Positions 1 through 10,601 of a stretch of DNA of 64,000 nucleotides are shown here, in pieces. The stretch covers positions 145,290 to 209,289 of the forward strand of contig JAUJNP010000002.1 of assembly GCA_030448105.1 (NCBI GenBank), read 5' to 3'. Under the pieces are notes generated by a model. The model was not told the origin of the DNA and did no database searches. It saw only the letters and a list, made by a program, of their open reading frames with translations. Every line of letters begins with the position of its first letter. The stretch's first letter is position 1. The DNA comes from Acidimicrobiales bacterium. GTDB lineage: Bacteria > Actinomycetota > Acidimicrobiia > Acidimicrobiales > Iamiaceae. The position numbers and the translations under genes are program-made.

Positions 1-1156
1 AGGCCTCCTCGGTCTCCTTCTCACGCTTCCAGTAGCCGCGCATGAAGTTGCCCGACCGGGCGCACACCTCACCGGTCTCCCCCGTAGGCACCCACTCACC
101 CGAAGCGTCCTGGATGCTGAGCACGGCGCCCGGCACGGGCCGGCCGGCGGAGCGCAGTAGGTCGCCGCCCCGGCGGTGGTCGTCAGGGGTGAGGGCGGTG
201 AGGATGCCGCAGTTCTCGGTCATCCCGTAGCCCTGGTAGACGTCGAGGTCGGGCAGCAGCGACAGCAGCCGCTCGAGCAGGGCGGTGGGCATCGGCGAGG
301 CGCCGTAGGTGAGCACGCGCAGCGACGCCAGCCGCTCGGGGCGGAAGTCGGGGTGGTCGAGCAGCATGGCCACCATGGTCGGCACCATCACCGTCATGGT
401 CACGCCCCGTGCCTCGGTGACGTCGAGCACCGCCGCCGGGTCGAACATCGGCACGTAGGTAGTCACCCCCCCGGCCGAGGGCACGCCGAGGATGCCCCCC
501 AGCGAGGCGGCGTGGAACATCGGCGTCTGGTGGAGGTACACGAAGGTGTCGTCGATCCCCCAGACGGCGGCGATCTTGTAGAGGTCGAGCACGAGGGCCC
601 GGTTGTCGATGAGCACGCCCTTGGGCAGGCCGGTGGTGCCGCCGGTGTACATGAGGATGCAGAGGTCCTCCTCTTCGGGCTCGGGTGGCACCTCCGGCTC
701 ACCGGCCTCGAGCAGCTCCTCGTACGTGAGGTCGTGGGGCACGTCGGCGCCGTCCGCCCCACCCACGAGCACGACCTTCTCGATGCCCGCTTCGGCGCGC
801 ACCCCGTCGACCACGCCGGCGAAGAACCGGTCCACGAAGCAGACCTTGGTGCCGGAGTCCTGCAGGATGAACTCCAGCTCCTTGGGGGCGAGGCGCAGGT
901 TGAGCGGGTTGATCACCCCGGCCCCGAGGAAGGCGGCGTGGTAGAGCTCGAGGAACGGCTGGCCGTTGAGGGCCATGACCGCGAAGCGGTCGTCGCCACC
1001 GACCCCGAGCTGGGAGCCGAGGGCGTCGGCCACGCGCAGCACGCGGTCGGCGTGCTGGCCGTGGGTGAGCTCGAGGCCACCGTCGAAGTAGGACGGCCTG
1101 TCGGCCCACCGCTCGGCCGTCCCCAACAGGTGGCGGTGGTAGGTCAGATCCTTCAT
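1..1156 (-). CDS. AMP-dependent acyl-CoA synthetase, 3' end cut by window edge
   Basis: Adenylate-forming enzyme that would activate a carboxylic acid to its acyl-CoA. About 385 residues are visible from an ATG at 1154-1156. The phosphate-binding loop MYTGGTTGLPKG lies near residue 170 and the YGMTEN motif near residue 310. The chain runs off the window at MRGYWKRE, before the hinge and catalytic-lysine motifs, so roughly a quarter of a normal 510-residue enzyme is missing. It is divergent from the wax ester synthase gene, with 86 bp between. A palindrome GTGACTAGGGTCAC (1200-1213) lies between them. The acid substrate is unknown. Confidence 0.9.
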   Translation of the reverse strand, partial: MKDLTYHRHLLGTAERWADRPSYFDGGLELTHGQHADRVLRVADALGSQLGVGGDDRFAVMALNGQPFLELYHAAFLGAGVINPLNLRLAPKELEFILQDSGTKVCFVDRFFAGVVDGVRAEAGIEKVVLVGGADGADVPHDLTYEELLEAGEPEVPPEPEEEDLCILMYTGGTTGLPKGVLIDNRALVLDLYKIAAVWGIDDTFVYLHQTPMFHAASLGGILGVPSAGGVTTYVPMFDPAAVLDVTEARGVTMTVMVPTMVAMLLDHPDFRPERLASLRVLTYGASPMPTALLERLLSLLPDLDVYQGYGMTENCGILTALTPDDHRRGGDLLRSAGRPVPGAVLSIQDASGEWVPTGETGEVCARSGNFMRGYWKREKETEEA

Positions 1157-1242
1157 CGCAGACTCCTCTCGCGGGCCCCCGGAGTGTGGCACTCAGCGCG
1201 TGACTAGGGTCACGGCACGGGCCACTAACCCGAGGGAGGGCC

Positions 1243-3009
1243 ATGAAGCAGCTCAGCGGGGTGGACGCCAGCTTCCTCTACATGGAGTCGGCGTCGTCCT
1301 TCGGGCACGTCAGTGGACTCTCCATCTTCGCCAAGCCCGACCGGCCCGGGTGGTCGGCCTACGAATCGTTCCGGCGGACCCTCGAGCGGCGGCTCCCCGT
1401 CCTCGAACCGCTACGCCGCCGGGTGGTGGAGGTGCCGCTCCAGCTCGACCACCCGTACTGGATCGAGGATCCCGACTTCGACCTCGACTACCACCTCCGG
1501 GAGACGGCCGTGCCGCCGCCCGGAGACGACCGCCGACTGGCCGACGTCGTGGCCCGCATCATCGGCCGACCGCTCGACCGCGCCCACCCCCTCTGGGAGG
1601 CCTACGTCATCGAGGGCCTGTCCGACGACCGGTTCGCGGTCATGACCAAGGTGCACCACGCCACCATCGACGGGGCGTCGGGCACCGAGCTCATGGCGAT
1701 CCTCTTCGACGAGGACCCCGACGCCGACGACCCGCCCGTGCCCGACGACCGGCGCCCCGAACCGGTGCCCACCCAGGCTCAGGTGCTGGCCCGGGTGGCG
1801 GCCGACGTCGCCCGCAAGCCGGGCAAGCTGGCCCGGCTCCAGGTGCGGAGCCTGCGGGCGGTGGGAGAGCTCACCCGCAACCGCGGCCTGGTGGGCCTGG
1901 CCGAGGTGGCCCGCGGCCTGCCGAACCCCCTGGTCCGGCGACGACCCTCACGCCGCGAGCCGGACCAGGCGCCGCCCCCACCACGGGCGTCGGCCCCGCC
2001 CACGCCCCTGAACCACTCGATCAGCCCGCACCGACGGCTCAGCCTGCGCACCGCGTCCCTCACCGACGTCAAGGCCATCAAGAACGCCACCGGCGCCACC
2101 CTCAACGACGTGGTGATGGCGGTCTGTGCCGGCGCCCTGCGCCGCTACCTGGAAGGCCACGGCGCCCTGCCCGACCGCCCTCTCGTCGCCATGATCCCGG
2201 TGTCGATCCGCACCGGTGAGGAGGAGGAGCGGTGGACGAACCGGGTGTCGGCCATCTTCGCCCCCATCCCCACCGACGAGCCCGAGCCGCTGCGGCGGAT
2301 CGAGGGTGTCCACACCGCCATGGACACGGCCAAGGACCGCTTCAGCCTCCTGCCGGCCGACATGCTCACCGACTACGCCCAGTTCTCGCCCCCCGCGCTG
2401 GCCACCCGGGCGATGCGCCTGGCCACCCGCCTGCGGGTGGCCGACCGTCTCAACCCGCCGTTCAACCTGGTGATCTCCAACGTGCCCGGGCCCCGCCAGC
2501 CGCTCTACCTGGCCGGGGCGAGGCTCCTGCACTACTACCCCGTGTCCACCATCAGCGAGGGCCAGGGGCTCAACATCACGGTGCAGAGCTACCTCGACAG
2601 CCTCGACTTCGGCCTGGTCGCCTGCCGGGAACTGGTGCCCGACGTGGAGGACCTCGCCGACCTGCTGCTGGCCGAGATCGAGGTGTTGGCCCGCGCCGCC
2701 GGCCTCGGCTCGCCGGGGCCTTCGGGCAACGGCGCCGCCGCCTCACCGGTGGCCGACGCCGGGGCCAGGCGCCAGGCCACCAAGCGGGCAGCGCCCGCCG
2801 CCAAGGCGACCGGGCGGGCTGGGCCCGCCAAGGCGACGACGACGACGAAGGCGACGAAGGCGACCAGGTCGGGCGACGCGACCAAGCGCGCCAAGGCAAC
2901 GACGACCAAGGCGACCAAGTCCACCAAGAGGGCGACGGCCACCAAGGCGGCCCGGTCGTCCAAGGCGACGAAGGGCTCGACGCCGGCGCGCCCGTCCCGT
3001 CGCGCCTGA
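1243..3009 (+). CDS. WS/DGAT family acyltransferase with Lys/Ala/Thr-rich C-terminal tail
   Basis: Wax ester synthase/acyl-CoA:diacylglycerol acyltransferase family, making storage lipid from acyl-CoA and an alcohol or diacylglycerol. The catalytic motif HHATIDG is at residues 138-144, and the conserved NLVISNVPGP stretch is near 408. A strong ribosome site (GAGGGAGGG) precedes the ATG. At 588 residues it is about 110 longer than the usual 460-480. The excess is a basic, low-complexity tail from about residue 505, built of KAT/TKAT/AKAT units like a histone H1 tail. The core assignment is firm; the tail function is unknown. It converges on the lipoprotein gene. Confidence 0.93.
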   Translation: MKQLSGVDASFLYMESASSFGHVSGLSIFAKPDRPGWSAYESFRRTLERRLPVLEPLRRRVVEVPLQLDHPYWIEDPDFDLDYHLRETAVPPPGDDRRLADVVARIIGRPLDRAHPLWEAYVIEGLSDDRFAVMTKVHHATIDGASGTELMAILFDEDPDADDPPVPDDRRPEPVPTQAQVLARVAADVARKPGKLARLQVRSLRAVGELTRNRGLVGLAEVARGLPNPLVRRRPSRREPDQAPPPPRASAPPTPLNHSISPHRRLSLRTASLTDVKAIKNATGATLNDVVMAVCAGALRRYLEGHGALPDRPLVAMIPVSIRTGEEEERWTNRVSAIFAPIPTDEPEPLRRIEGVHTAMDTAKDRFSLLPADMLTDYAQFSPPALATRAMRLATRLRVADRLNPPFNLVISNVPGPRQPLYLAGARLLHYYPVSTISEGQGLNITVQSYLDSLDFGLVACRELVPDVEDLADLLLAEIEVLARAAGLGSPGPSGNGAAASPVADAGARRQATKRAAPAAKATGRAGPAKATTTTKATKATRSGDATKRAKATTTKATKSTKRATATKAARSSKATKGSTPARPSRRA

Positions 3010-3031
3010 CGCCGGCGGTCGACGAGGCGCC

Positions 3032-3853
3032 CTAGGGCGGTGGCGACGTGGTGCCGGGGGCGACCGAGACCGGCTGCGCCGACCCAGGGCTGGTGGTGGT
3101 GGTGCTCGACCCGTCGGCGGGCACGTATCGGTAGGTGGCCAAGTTGGTGAAGAGCGCGCTGGCGGCGGGCTGGATGTGGCCGATGTACCAACCGGGCTTG
3201 CCCTGGAAGGCCCAGCCCGAGGGGAGGGCGACGCCACCGCCGTGGCTCGCGTTCGAGTACTCGGGCTCCGGTCGGCCGTCGAGCCACACCTTGAACTCGA
3301 GCCGGTTACCGATGGCCCGGCCGCACACGTGCCACGGCAGAGGGGCCAGACGACCGTTGGGGCGCAGGAGCCGGTCGAGCGACTTGCTGCCGAGCAGGGT
3401 GTAGGGCGGCCACTGGGCGGAGTCCCACGTGTGGAAGTTGAAGATCCAGTAGCCGCCCATCCACACGTTGCGGGTGACGGTGAGCAGACGAGTGCGGCCC
3501 GACGCTTCGATGCGGATGCGCAGCGCCACCCCCTGCTGGGCCACGCCACCGCCCTCGCTGGCCCACGTGGCGCAGGACTCCTCGTCGACTGCGCTGCGGG
3601 CGCTGGCCGGCCAGAAGGCCATGCGCAGGTTGCCCGAGGTGTTGGTGCTGGGCGCCTTCACCCACATGGTGCCGGGCTTGGTGGCGAACTCGTACCGGTC
3701 GTAGGCGTCGGGCGTGAGCACCCCGGTGTAGATGGTGCTGTTGCTCGTGTCGTCGTAGGTGAGCTCGCGCTCTTGGCACGCGGTGAGGACGAGGCTCAGC
3801 ACCAACCCCACGAGAAGGCGTCGTCGCCAACCTCGCCTCGTCGCGCGCATCAC
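3032..3853 (-). CDS. Putative secreted lipoprotein with a lectin-like C-terminal domain
   Basis: The N-terminus has arginines, a hydrophobic stretch and a lipobox LTAC with the acylated cysteine at residue 26, so export and lipid anchoring are likely. The 250-residue mature part has no catalytic motif I recognise. Its pattern of aromatic strands, with LEFKVWLDG and the WYIGHIQPAA segment, resembles a concanavalin/laminin-G-like jelly roll (inference). The last 30 residues are a Thr/Ser/Pro linker-like tail. Two ATGs are adjacent at the start. It lies alone, convergent with the acyltransferase gene. Confidence 0.75.
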   Translation of the reverse strand: MMRATRRGWRRRLLVGLVLSLVLTACQERELTYDDTSNSTIYTGVLTPDAYDRYEFATKPGTMWVKAPSTNTSGNLRMAFWPASARSAVDEESCATWASEGGGVAQQGVALRIRIEASGRTRLLTVTRNVWMGGYWIFNFHTWDSAQWPPYTLLGSKSLDRLLRPNGRLAPLPWHVCGRAIGNRLEFKVWLDGRPEPEYSNASHGGGVALPSGWAFQGKPGWYIGHIQPAASALFTNLATYRYVPADGSSTTTTSPGSAQPVSVAPGTTSPPP

Positions 3854-4131
3854 TGCCCTCCATCCCGCTCCGGAGGAACGATCCTACCCAAGAAGCTCCC
3901 GGATCAGGCTGGGGGCGCGACGATGAGGGGGAGGGCGACCAGCGGCTCAGTCGAGCGACGCCCAGAACGACTCGAGCACGGCCGCCGCCCGGTCGGGGAC
4001 CTGGTACGGCCCTGCGTGAGGACGTGACCCCGGCCAACGGCCGGCGTGGGGTGCCGAGGAGGGTTGACCACGCTCGACCGGACGGCGCGCCTGACCTCAC
4101 TTCGAGGTCGAACCTGCCGACCAGGGGACGG
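3854..4131. other. Intergenic region of 278 bp with a possible hydrolase C-terminal remnant
   Basis: No complete gene is visible. Reading the minus strand from about 4020 to the TGA at 3947-3949 gives a short stretch, GPYQVPDRAAAVLESFWASL, that looks like the last helix of an alpha/beta hydrolase. No start or upstream coding frame remains. This may be a gene remnant or chance. Confidence 0.25.
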
Positions 4132-6095
<1,964 letters not shown>

Positions 6096-6099
<4 letters not shown>

Positions 6100-7028
6100 A
6101 GGTGCTCGTCGCCGACGACGACCTCGTCTCGCGGATCATGCTGCACAGCTCGGTCGAGGCCCTTGGCCACGAGTGCCTGGTGGCCGAGGACGGTGACGAG
6201 GCGTGGCGTCTTCACCAGGACACCGGTCCCGACGTGGTCATCACCGATCGGATGATGCCGGGCGTCGACGGCCTGGAGCTGTGCCGTCGCATCCGGGCCC
6301 GTCCCGCCGAGCGCTACACCTACATCATCCTCGCCACCTCCCTCACCGAGCGCTACGACGTCCTGATGGGCATGGAGGCCGGCGCCGACGACTACCTGGC
6401 CAAGCCGCTCGACCCGTTCGACCTCGAGACCAGGCTGATCGCCGCCCTGCGGGTGACCTCGCTGCACGCCGAGCTGGCCCGGTTCCGGTGCGAGCTCGGG
6501 CGCCTGGCCCGCACGGACGCGTTGACGCAGCTCCGGAACCGGCTGAACCTGGGTGACGACCTGGCCAGCGCCCACGCCCGGAGCCAACGATCGGGCCGCG
6601 GTTACTGCCTGGTGATGTGCGACGTCGACTCCTTCAAGCGCTACAACGACACCTACGGCCACCAGGCCGGTGACGAGGTGCTCAGGGCGCTCGGCGCCAC
6701 CCTGTCGGCCCAGGCTCGCCAAGGGGACTCGGTGTACCGCTACGGGGGTGAGGAGTTCCTCCTGCTCCTGCCGGACGAGGCGCTCAGCTCGGCCGCCGCC
6801 GCCGGCGAGCGGATCCGCAGTGCGATAGAGGACCTGGCCATCGTGCACTCGGGCAGCCGCGTCGCCGGGGTGGTCACCATCAGTGTCGGCGTCGCCGCCT
6901 TCGATCCCGGCGAGGACACCACCAGCCAGGCAATGCTGGCGAGGGCGGACGCCGCCCTCTACGAGGCGAAGACGGCGGGCCGCAATCGGGTCCAACTGGC
7001 CACCCCGGTCCGGGAGCCGGCCATCTGA
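6096..7028 (+). CDS. Response regulator with REC and GGDEF domains (diguanylate cyclase)
   Basis: Predicted to make cyclic di-GMP when phosphorylated. The receiver domain has the acidic DDD near the N-terminus and phospho-acceptor Asp51 in ITDRMMPG. The GGDEF domain carries GGEEF at residues 217-221. The inhibitory I-site RQGD sits exactly five residues before it, so product feedback inhibition is likely. The GTG start overlaps the stop of the REC-REC-Hpt gene by four bases, so the two are probably co-translated and form one phosphorelay. Confidence 0.93.
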
Positions 7029-7043
7029 ACGCGGCTGCGCGCC

Positions 7044-7925
7044 TCAGTACACCTCGGGGACGAAGGTCTGCTCCTCCACCGGCGGGCGCACGTACCCGGT
7101 GTCGTCCTGCCTCGGCGGCAGCCGGATCTCGGGGGACTCGGGCTCCCCGTAGGGGACCATGCTGAGCAGGTGGTGGATGCAGTTGAGCCGGGCCCGGCGC
7201 TTGTCGTCGGCCTCGACCACCCACCACGGCGCCTGCTCGATGTCGGTGTGACGGAACATCTCGTCCTTGGCCCGCGAGTAGTCCACCCACTTCGACCGGG
7301 ACTCGAGGTCCATCGGGCTGAGCTTCCAGCGCTTGGTGGGATTGGTGAGGCGGGCCTGGAAGCGCCGCTCCTGCTCCTCGTCGCTCACCGAGAACCAGTA
7401 CTTGATGAGCAGGATCCCCGAGCGGACGAGCATGCGCTCGAACTCGGGGCAGGAGCGCATGAACTCCTGCAGCTCGTCGGGGGTGCAGAAGCCCATGACC
7501 CGCTCGACGCCGGCCCGGTTGTACCAGCTCCGGTCGAACAGGACGATCTCCCCGGCGGCCGGCAGGTGGGCGACGTAGCGCTGGAAGTACCACTGGGACT
7601 TCTCGCGCTCGTTGGGCGTGCCCAGGGCCACCACCCGGCAGTACCGGGGGTTCACCGTCTCGGTGATGCGCTTGATGACCCCACCCTTGCCGGCGGCGTC
7701 CCGGCCCTCGAAGATCACCACGACCTTCTGGCCCGAGACCCGCACCGCCTCCTGCAGCTTCACCATCTCGGACTGGAGCCGGGCCAGCTCCTTCTCCATG
7801 CGCTTCTTGTCGGCCTTCTTGTCGGCCTTCTTCGCCTTCCGGTCCGCTTTGTCGGCCTTGCCTTCGTGCTCGTCGGCCTTCGCCTCCTTGGCCGTGGGAC
7901 GGTCGGGAACGGCGGTATCGCTCAT
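7044..7925 (-). CDS. ppk2: Polyphosphate kinase 2
   Basis: PPK2 family enzyme interconverting polyphosphate and nucleoside di/triphosphates. Of 293 residues, the Walker A EGRDAAGKGG lies at about 73-82 and the DRSWYNRAG motif at about 131-139, followed by ERVMGF. The catalytic domain has normal single-domain length. The first 45 residues are an extra Lys/Ala/Asp-rich helix (AKKADKKADKK type). The ATG at 7923-7925 was chosen because further upstream the frame loses all similarity. It sits 46 bp after the amidohydrolase gene and may be read from the same transcript. Confidence 0.93.
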   Translation of the reverse strand: MSDTAVPDRPTAKEAKADEHEGKADKADRKAKKADKKADKKRMEKELARLQSEMVKLQEAVRVSGQKVVVIFEGRDAAGKGGVIKRITETVNPRYCRVVALGTPNEREKSQWYFQRYVAHLPAAGEIVLFDRSWYNRAGVERVMGFCTPDELQEFMRSCPEFERMLVRSGILLIKYWFSVSDEEQERRFQARLTNPTKRWKLSPMDLESRSKWVDYSRAKDEMFRHTDIEQAPWWVVEADDKRRARLNCIHHLLSMVPYGEPESPEIRLPPRQDDTGYVRPPVEEQTFVPEVY

Positions 7926-7971
7926 GGGGACCTCGTGTCGAGTGGGGATCACACCGGCAGTCACGCTGCTC

Positions 7972-9375
7972 CTACCTTCTACCCCGAGCGTCCGCCGCCG
8001 TGTCCCGACGGCCACCCGGATCGGGTCCGGCGACTCGGCGGCCACCCACGAACGTGGCCCACACCCGGGGCGAGGAACCCAGCGCGTCCCAGTCGTCGTC
8101 GAGCACGACGACGTCGGCGGCGGCGCCCGGCCGCAGGGCGCGGCGGCGACCAGGATCGGACGCCGCGCCGAGGAAGAGCCCGAGGGCCTCCGCCGGTGTG
8201 AGGGCCTCGTCGGCGCCCAGGACCGAGCCCGACGAGGTGCGTCGCTCGACGGCGGCGGCGATGCCCACCCACGGGTCGGCCGGACCGTACGGCGCGTCGC
8301 TGCTGGCCGCCACCCGGAGCCCGGCGCCGAGCAGGGACCGCAACCGGTGCAGACTCGGGTGGTCGCGGGGATCGGTCTCGGCGAGGTAGCGGTCACCGCG
8401 GGGCGGTACGAGCCCAGGCTGCACGACGACGGTCGGGTCCGAGGCGACCAGGAGGGGCAGGACGTCGGCCGGGACCAGCGACGCGTGCTCGATGCGGTCC
8501 CGGCGGTCGACGCCGGCGGCGAGGGCGAGGACGAGCTGGGTCTCGGTGACGCAGTGGACGGCGACCGCCCGCCCGCTCCGATGGGCCTCCTCGATGCGGG
8601 CGCGCAGGGCGCCGAGACCGGGGAGGTCGTCGTCGTCCAGCAGGACCTTCACCGGCCCCAGCTCGACGCCGCGAGGCGCGGTCACGCCGGCCGCCGCGGT
8701 CATCACCGTCAGGCGTTGGCAGAGGCCGGCGGCGGCCAAAGTGGTCAGCTCGTCCGGGCCGTTGCGGGCGCCGGCATCGGTGACCGACGTGACGCCGCGA
8801 TCGGCCAGCCACCGGCTCACCGCATCGAGGTCGGGCGCCGACCGTGGCACCCGCCCGCCGAGCCACGCGTCGAGCCGCACCAGCACACCGGTGGCCTGCC
8901 CGGCGGCGTCACGCTCGACCCCGTCGGGCCAGGTTCGACCGTCGGGGGGCAGGACCGCCCGCAGGCCGAAGCTGTCGAGCATCCAGCGGATACCGGTCCG
9001 ATCCTGCACCCGCACCGGCCCCACGCCGATGTCGTCGAGGCCACGTCGGTCGAGCTCGCCCGAGGCGGCGACGTCGTAGCCGACGGCCCGGAGCCAACCA
9101 TGGGGGCGACGTCGGCGCGCCGCCCGCAGGGTCGGGGCCAGGCCGCCGTTCGACGCCAGCGCGGCGGGCGAGCAGTCCACCGAGTCCCATGAGGCGGCCA
9201 GCGCCATCAGGTGGAGGTGGTGGTCGGCCAGGCCGGGCAGCGTGGGCCGCCCGCCCAGGTGCACCTCCTCGACGTCCCGGGGCGGCGCGGCGACCGAGAC
9301 CTGACCGCCGTCGAGGAGCAGGTCGACCGACCGGCCGGGCGCCGGCGCCGCCCCCCGGAGCAGGACCGCGGTCAC
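7972..9375 (-). CDS. Amidohydrolase, YtcJ-like (amidohydrolase 3 family)
   Basis: Metal-dependent hydrolase of unknown substrate. The metal-binding DHHLHL lies at residues 51-56, VHCVTE and IEHAS follow in the barrel, and the late Asp is in SSDAPYGPADPW. The C-terminal LRPGAAADVVVLD strand is typical of the composite beta-domain. Its 467 residues are slightly short of the usual 520-550. The GTG at 9373-9375 overlaps the stop of the upstream CoA-transferase gene (GTGA), implying coupling. A longer N-terminus in this frame reads as Arg-rich antisense sequence and was discarded. Confidence 0.85.
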   Translation of the reverse strand: MTAVLLRGAAPAPGRSVDLLLDGGQVSVAAPPRDVEEVHLGGRPTLPGLADHHLHLMALAASWDSVDCSPAALASNGGLAPTLRAARRRRPHGWLRAVGYDVAASGELDRRGLDDIGVGPVRVQDRTGIRWMLDSFGLRAVLPPDGRTWPDGVERDAAGQATGVLVRLDAWLGGRVPRSAPDLDAVSRWLADRGVTSVTDAGARNGPDELTTLAAAGLCQRLTVMTAAAGVTAPRGVELGPVKVLLDDDDLPGLGALRARIEEAHRSGRAVAVHCVTETQLVLALAAGVDRRDRIEHASLVPADVLPLLVASDPTVVVQPGLVPPRGDRYLAETDPRDHPSLHRLRSLLGAGLRVAASSDAPYGPADPWVGIAAAVERRTSSGSVLGADEALTPAEALGLFLGAASDPGRRRALRPGAAADVVVLDDDWDALGSSPRVWATFVGGRRVAGPDPGGRRDTAADARGRR

Positions 9376-10577
9376 CCGCCCAGCTCGGCCAGCACCGCGG
9401 TCGTGTCGGCACCGAGGGGCCGGGCGCGGCCTCCTGCGGTTCGACTGGACGGCGGCATCACGGGTGTTCCGTCGGGCAGGGCCCAGCCGTCCTCGGTGCC
9501 CTCGGCGGCGATGGCCGGCCCTCCCTCCTCTCCCCGCACGGAGGCAGCGGCACCGGCCAGGGAGGCGTCGACGAACCAGCGACCGCCCCGCTCCCACGCC
9601 TCGGCGGCGGCGTGGGCGGCGAGCGCCCCCGCGATCGGATCGGCCACCGCGTCGGCCGCGAAGCGGGGGCGGCCGTCGTCGGGGTGCCACCCCACCAACC
9701 CGGCGCTGGCGGCGGCGTCGTCACCGAACCCGACGCGGTCGTCGTCCCATCCGTGCCCGGTGATGGCCACCCAGACCTTGTCGCTGCCCGACGCCAGGAA
9801 CCGCTCGGGGTCGAGGCCCAGTTGCGTGAGGGCTCGGTGCCGCGAGGAGGTCACCACCACGTCGGCCCGGGCCACCAGGCGGTCGAGCGCCGACCGACCA
9901 TCGGCCGTACCCAGGTCGAGGGCGACCGAGCGCTTGGCCTGGTTGAGCAGGTCGAAGAACCCGGCGTGCCCGAGCCGGGCACCGTCGGGCCGGCGGAGGT
10001 CCTCCACCTTGACCACCTCGCCCCACAGCCGGCCGAGGCAGCCGGCGGCCAACGGCCCCGCCCACAGCGCCGAGAGATCCACCACGAACGGCGCAGGGAT
10101 CGGCCGTGGGCGCCCCCCGCTCGGACGGGCGGCGCCGCGCACGGCGAAGGGGGCGCAGGGCTCGCCGACCCGCCCGCCGGGGACCCCGAGGGCTCGCAAC
10201 CGCTCGGCCACCTCGGTGGCGGGCCGGACGACGACCTCCCGGGCCACCACCTCCCAGGTGGCGGCGCACCCCGGCCCGTCGTCGAGCTCGAACACCGCCG
10301 GCACCGACGCGACGTCGTCGTCCCGGGCCAGGCTGACCACGACCCAGCCGTCGGCCGCGGGCAGGAGCATCGACGACCCGCCGCACGACCGAACGCCGGC
10401 GCGCCGGAGGTCGAGCAGCGCCGCCCGCTCACCGAGCACGCACGCGTCGAGCCCGAACCGGGCCAGCGCGCCGTCCACGGCCGGACCGGCGCAGTTCGGC
10501 GGCAGGAGGGGCGGGCCGCCCGGATCGCCGGTGAGGTGCATGGCCCCGCAGCCGGCCCAGCGCCCCCGGTCGCTCAC
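9372..10577 (-). CDS. CaiB/BaiF CoA-transferase family protein with swapped domain order
   Basis: Class III CoA-transferase relative of 401 residues. The signature normally at the N-terminus (VVDLSALWAGP, then GEVVKVED) appears only at residues 165-192. Residues 65-140 (LLPAADGWVVVSLARDDDV, then ERLRALGVPGGRV) resemble the segment normally found at the C-terminus. The order therefore looks circularly permuted, or the protein is the fused inner halves of two copies. A catalytic Asp was not placed with certainty. GTG start at 10575-10577, 24 bp from a divergent crotonase gene; its stop overlaps the amidohydrolase start. Confidence 0.75.
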   Translation of the reverse strand: MSDRGRWAGCGAMHLTGDPGGPPLLPPNCAGPAVDGALARFGLDACVLGERAALLDLRRAGVRSCGGSSMLLPAADGWVVVSLARDDDVASVPAVFELDDGPGCAATWEVVAREVVVRPATEVAERLRALGVPGGRVGEPCAPFAVRGAARPSGGRPRPIPAPFVVDLSALWAGPLAAGCLGRLWGEVVKVEDLRRPDGARLGHAGFFDLLNQAKRSVALDLGTADGRSALDRLVARADVVVTSSRHRALTQLGLDPERFLASGSDKVWVAITGHGWDDDRVGFGDDAAASAGLVGWHPDDGRPRFAADAVADPIAGALAAHAAAEAWERGGRWFVDASLAGAAASVRGEEGGPAIAAEGTEDGWALPDGTPVMPPSSRTAGGRARPLGADTTAVLAELGG

Positions 10578-10601
10578 CGGCGCGAGCCTAGGGTTGGCCC
10601 G

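Noticed and set aside
176..1207. Long plus-strand frame opposite the first synthetase
   Set aside because: His/Gly/Glu-rich composition typical of the antisense shadow of a high-GC gene; the minus strand holds a full set of adenylation motifs.
1200..1213. Palindrome GTGACTAGGGTCAC as a twelfth operator copy
   Set aside because: The spacing between TGAC and GTCA is four bases, not six, and the R/Y positions do not fit; it may serve another regulator or be the -10 region (TAGGGT) of the acyltransferase gene.
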